Shown one piece after another: positions 60,297 through 64,000 of a DNA stretch of 64,000 nucleotides. The DNA comes from Macrolepiota albuminosa (Eukaryota > Basidiomycota > Agaricomycetes > Agaricales > Agaricaceae), in assembly GCA_027475525.1 (NCBI GenBank), contig JAMWFC010000117.1:3458183-3522182 (forward strand). The letters run 5' to 3'. The position numbers and the translations under genes are program-made. The notes beneath the pieces are model-generated. The model did not search any database. It was not told the DNA's origin and worked only from the letters and a program-made list of their open reading frames with translations. Position 1 is the stretch's first letter. Each line of letters starts with the position of its first letter.

Positions 60297-61387
60297 TTAT
60301 GCTTGTAAGTGTATAGGCCGTTGTACATGCGCTGCCTGTGATGATGAGAATCGACCGTGGCTATGAGTCTGTTGTCCAGGTAGGGGAATGACAGGGAATG
60401 ATCTGAGGAGATCCAGCGTCGTAGAGGAGTACTGGAGCTGTGCTGCCTTGTCTGTAGGGGGGTGATCCGGCGATGAAGCCAACATTGACGGGGTGCGCGG
60501 CGAATCAGATCCTGGTGATGATGAAGACTCAGGGCTTGAAGGATCCAACTCGGGAACGGTTTGTACTTGTCGCGGATGTGACCGGCGAGTATGAGGATGA
60601 ACGAAGCCAGACAACAAACGGCGAGAGCGAGATGAGACAGCGATGGCGGAGAGACCATCGTGGTGTGCAAGGAGATCATCCTCTGTAATACCAAGTTGAA
60701 AATCGAGGACGTCGAGGAACTCGCGTTCAATGCGACCGACATCTCTCTTGCCGAAAACTCCAGTACAGAGTGCCCAATGAACATTCTTCAGAGTAGAATC
60801 GTTTAGATACTGAGTATCGAGTGAGCTGTGAAGATACATAATTAAAGGGAACAATGAACATTCTTCAGAGTAGAATCGTTTAGATACTGAGTATCGAGTG
60901 AGCTGTGAAGATACATAATTAAAGGGAAATAGACACACCTTTGACGCGACAATCAGAGCGCCAAGAAAGACTCTCTCGAGTGCCCACTCTTCCAGCGCGA
61001 TGTGTAGATGTGGCTTGGCACGGTCAATATATACAAGTGTGGCGAGAAGTGTTGCGGTGGAGACTTCAGCACGAGTTATGACGTTGTTGACGAAAGCTTT
61101 GAATTTGGCATGCTCTGGGCGATGAGACAATGGACGTCCACGGGTTGAGAAGGGGCGACCCATTGCAAAGTCTACTGTGTCAACTACGCAATCTACCACA
61201 TATTCTGATAGCAAAAATGAGCAAGATTGAACAAAAAATGTGAAGACTTGGACTAACCGACAATACCACGAGTGATCTTGAGGTCGATGAGCTCTAGGAG
61301 GGCAGGAGAGTGGCGAGAGGGGTCTACAAGACTGGCGTGGTGGACAGGAGACGAGGAGGAGGAGGACGAGTGCGGGGACAGGAGCAT
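60297..61387 (-). CDS. cyclin of the Pho80/Pcl (cyclin Y-like) type
   Basis: Cyclin-box protein expected to activate a Pho85/Cdk5-like kinase. Exons: 61387-61258, 61204-60939 and 60809-60297, giving 302 aa. The N-terminus is MLLSPHSSSSSSPVHHASL. The cyclin box includes KFKAFVNNVITRAEVSTATL, LVYIDRAKPHL, FLGALIVASK joined to YLNDSTLKNVHWALCTGVFG, and IEREFLDVLDFQLGITEDDL. The rest is a Ser/Pro-rich tail ending HLQA. As assembled, the second intron is 129 nt and contains part of a 77-bp duplication; with one copy removed it is 52 nt, the size of its neighbours. Reading through gives an open but false insertion of about 43 residues in the middle of the box. Confidence 0.88.
60775..60928. repeat. 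exact 77-bp tandem duplication 15
   Basis: Positions 60775-60851 match 60852-60928 exactly, period 77. It spans the end of cyclin intron 2 and the start of exon 3, so the splice acceptor appears twice. Confidence 0.97.
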
Positions 61388-63609
61388 GTTCGCAGATTGG
61401 GGCGGATGAGTGGCAACTTCATTGGAATTGAGGAGGATATATAAAGGATTCGGGAGCTACAGAGCCGGATGCGAAAAAGAAAATCGGAATTGCTCAAAAG
61501 ACACCTCCCAAACAGGAAGCGATGCGATCGGTTGACAAAGGATCCTGACAAACCATCCGGACGAACTGACTCGGTTCCTCCCAATCTGGAGCTGCCGCGG
61601 CAACAGGTGGCTCGGCACCCACCCAACCCACCGTCCTCAGCGCATGGCGGCCACTCAGTTGAACCCATATCATCATCCTAACAACCTGTTGCCCAGCACC
61701 TTAGCGCTGGCCGTGTCTTCTTGCATACTTCCTCCGCCTTCGCCGCAGTCGTGTCTGACCTGCAGGCCCTTCCCGTAACACCACCATGTCAATCATATTC
61801 CTTTTTCGAGACTCTTCCGACTGTATCGCCTCTCTTTCTACATTATCATACTACCGCTGCTACTCACTGCACTCCATTTCACTCCAATGTACAGCCTCAC
61901 CATTGCCGGGGCACAGTGGATAATTTATTTAATCGTAATTCATTTCACGCCAATTTACAAACGTCCTCTACCCATATCAGGCCAAACTGTAAATTCAGGT
62001 CGGCCATTTCCTCCGGACAAACATCAGTCTCTTACATGAATTTCCATGCATATGAATATTATATCACAAAGCCCGCATTTCCGTTCAGTCATCCTTTGCT
62101 GACAACTACAAACCTCTTTCCACAATCTCACCTGACAGACGTCCAACCTACAAGTGACCTTATAGCCGAAAACCATCGCTCATGTCACACAAACTTTCAC
62201 TTAATCAGGATATATGCACCACAATAATCCGGATTTATCACCCCATGTGTGGGCGTGTATCATGCATAAATTCCAACTCACTGTCATAATGGCTTGATTT
62301 CGCTGACCGCTCCCCTCCACCCGAGCCCGCGCGGACTTTTCTATCACATCTACCTCGGGATCCAGGATCAGTCCAGTTTACGATGTTGAATCTGTTGAAT
62401 TGTTTCCCATTTATAGTTTCAATACATCTGTGATCACAATGCGTCAAACATGATACTGAAAAGGTACTATCATAAACAGAAGGTCCAAAAACGATCGACT
62501 GTGAGATAAGTACTTACTTCATCTACCTTGGGACACATATATATGTCCTTGTCAGTCTGACTTCTGAACACTCCTACCCACGGGGGTGCTGCTACTTTGC
62601 CTTCATGCGGTGTGACTCATGGCTACTGCCGCAGCATACCCCATTCCTTTATCAGGGATCTTCGAAAACGGATGCTTGTCGGTAACAGCAGCTATATTCT
62701 TCCTATCATTGGATATCACCGCACTTCAGTCTCTGGAGTTTGACTCCCCACGTCTCCCCACGCCAAAAAACCTCCCAACAACATAACAGGTACGCTCAGT
62801 GACAGAAAGGACCTGGCTCTGCGAAGCGTTTGTCCACACATAAATGACTTTTCAGCCCAAAGTCCCTTCGTCCTCTTTTGTCGAGTCATTCCCGCCTCAA
62901 GAGTTCTTCCGCTGCGTGTCAACGAAAAAAAAATCAAAGCTCCTATATGCCCTCGTGAAATTGGCATACGCCAACCATGTTCGTCGGTACCGGTGCCCCG
63001 ACCTGGCTCGCTCTAGTCCAGACTAGATAGTTCTCCCCGCACAGGCGGGATGATCATAATCTATAATTAAGCTTCTTTCCCTCGATCCTCGCGAAAGATA
63101 GTGAGATTTGCTGTCCGCTGTCCTATAGTACTTCCACCTCCCCACAGCTTCTTAAGCGTAATTCTCAGGCTGTCCTGTGTCCTGCCTGTCGACCTACTCA
63201 GCCTGCTTTACTCACATTGCTCAAACGACTTGACACTGGTACATACCCCCACACAGGAAAGACACGTGAGGGTATCATCTGTTCCGGTTCGAGAAGCTGG
63301 AGCAGACGATGGATCATCCAGAGGCGTCGCAAACCGTCAGGAGAACTGATAAGGTGAACATTTGGATGGCTGGATTGGTGCCGAATTAATCAGGCGAATT
63401 TTGATTTGGCAGGCGGGACTCGGACACCTGTCGCCTGGCGTTACGCGTGATGCGTTCTCGTTCTTTATTCGCGCCCCCTTCTTCACATAAGTAAACTTCG
63501 CTTCTAGGCTGCTGCGTAGTAGCAGGCTACATGTGTAAGAGAAGGATCAACTCCACCTGTTTTCGATTTGGACAATTGGACGATGCTACTTACAGGATAG
63601 GAGACCCTA
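61388..63609. other. gene-poor region right of the cyclin
   Basis: Frames such as 61721-62227 (plus) have low-complexity, untypical composition and no domain. The part next to 61387 should hold the cyclin promoter, and the CT-rich sequence there fits a 5' untranslated leader. No other gene is seen. Confidence 0.45.
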
Positions 63610-64000
63610 TCAATTGCCACACACACACGGTTGATTCCGATTCGGATTCACGTAGACAGTGCTAGTGGGATTCTGGGCTTTGAGTTTGATTTCGTACACG
63701 GACAATGGAAAATAAGAACGGACCAGGACGTTCAGGGAAGAGATCATGAGGTATTTGCTTGAACACTGTTGACTTGGGCGGCGTATTCCCACCAACTCAT
63801 GTATCACAATTGTCATGAATGCACATGAGTTAATATGAATGAACGAATGATTACCATAAGTGCCTCGCGGAAGGAACTTAGAGGGTGTTTTTAATCTTAT
63901 CTATCAATAATGTTAATGTGAACTCTGGAAATCGAGGGTGGCGGCACAATCAGATGTTCAGGCTGGAACATGATTTCAGAATCATCTTCAATTTGGCCCT
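63610..64000 (-). CDS. possible 3' part of a gene running off the right edge
   Basis: Two minus-strand open pieces with protein-like composition: one near 63990-63890 containing EIMFQPEHLIVPPPSISR, and one at about 63816-63610 containing SLNVLVRSYFPLSVYEIKLK and ending QPCVCGN. An intron between them is likely but its borders are not fixed. The upstream part lies beyond the window. I do not recognise the family. Confidence 0.3.

Noticed and set aside
61721..62227. 168-codon plus-strand frame
   Set aside because: Composition is His, Ser, Thr and Phe-rich from CT-rich DNA, with no domain. Likely chance.

Overview
The window comes from a mushroom-forming basidiomycete (Agaricomycetes-like). Genes are split by many 45-75 nt GT..AG introns, tRNA genes carry introns, and the families present are typical of this group. 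The organism call is inferred from gene architecture and protein families; no species is claimed.

Layout. 1-1552 is gene-poor. 1553-7549 is a tyrosine-recombinase retrotransposon (DIRS order, Ngaro/PAT-like): gag with zinc knuckles, an RT-RNase H ORF, a tyrosine recombinase ORF, and two identical 97-bp direct repeats. 7889-22967 is a dense housekeeping block: ribosome-collision E3 ligase HEL2/ZNF598 (+), a single-pass membrane protein (-), mitochondrial ribosomal protein uS19m (+), a complete 14-exon cytochrome P450 (+), a UBP3/USP10-type deubiquitinase (-), and a secreted family S28 serine peptidase (+). 23-33 kb is gene-poor, with an F-box-like gene (-) lying between two diverged copies of a ~0.72-kb repeat. 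33-40.2 kb is rich in simple sequence and holds one low-complexity gene. 40.6-46.3 kb has no recognisable gene. 46.3-54.2 kb holds a conserved fungal protein often labelled 'geranylgeranyl pyrophosphate synthetase', the NatB catalytic subunit NAA20, and the TORC1 regulator IML1/DEPDC5. Two facing tRNA-Lys genes (CTT and TTT, both with introns) lie at 55.5-56.2 kb. A Pho80/Pcl-like cyclin is at 60.3-61.4 kb, and a gene fragment may run off the right edge.

Most striking observation. There are 15 tandem duplications, each with a period of exactly 77 bp and perfect identity between the two copies. One lies in the retrotransposon recombinase, one in the low-complexity gene, one across a cyclin intron, and the rest in non-coding DNA at 39.8-59.8 kb. 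The sequences are unrelated to each other, yet the period is always 77. The simplest reading is an assembly artefact: de Bruijn contigs with a 77-base overlap joined without collapsing that overlap. Removing one copy restores a single recombinase frame (386 aa) and shortens the cyclin intron from 129 to 52 nt. Gene models and repeat claims in these intervals should allow for this.

Several genes act in translation surveillance, ubiquitin turnover, nutrient signalling and N-terminal acetylation, but they look like ordinary neighbours, not a pathway cluster. I found no convincing new multi-gene system. Exon boundaries for HEL2, uS19m, P450, NAA20, the cyclin and the membrane protein were worked out by hand, and their summed coding lengths are multiples of three.
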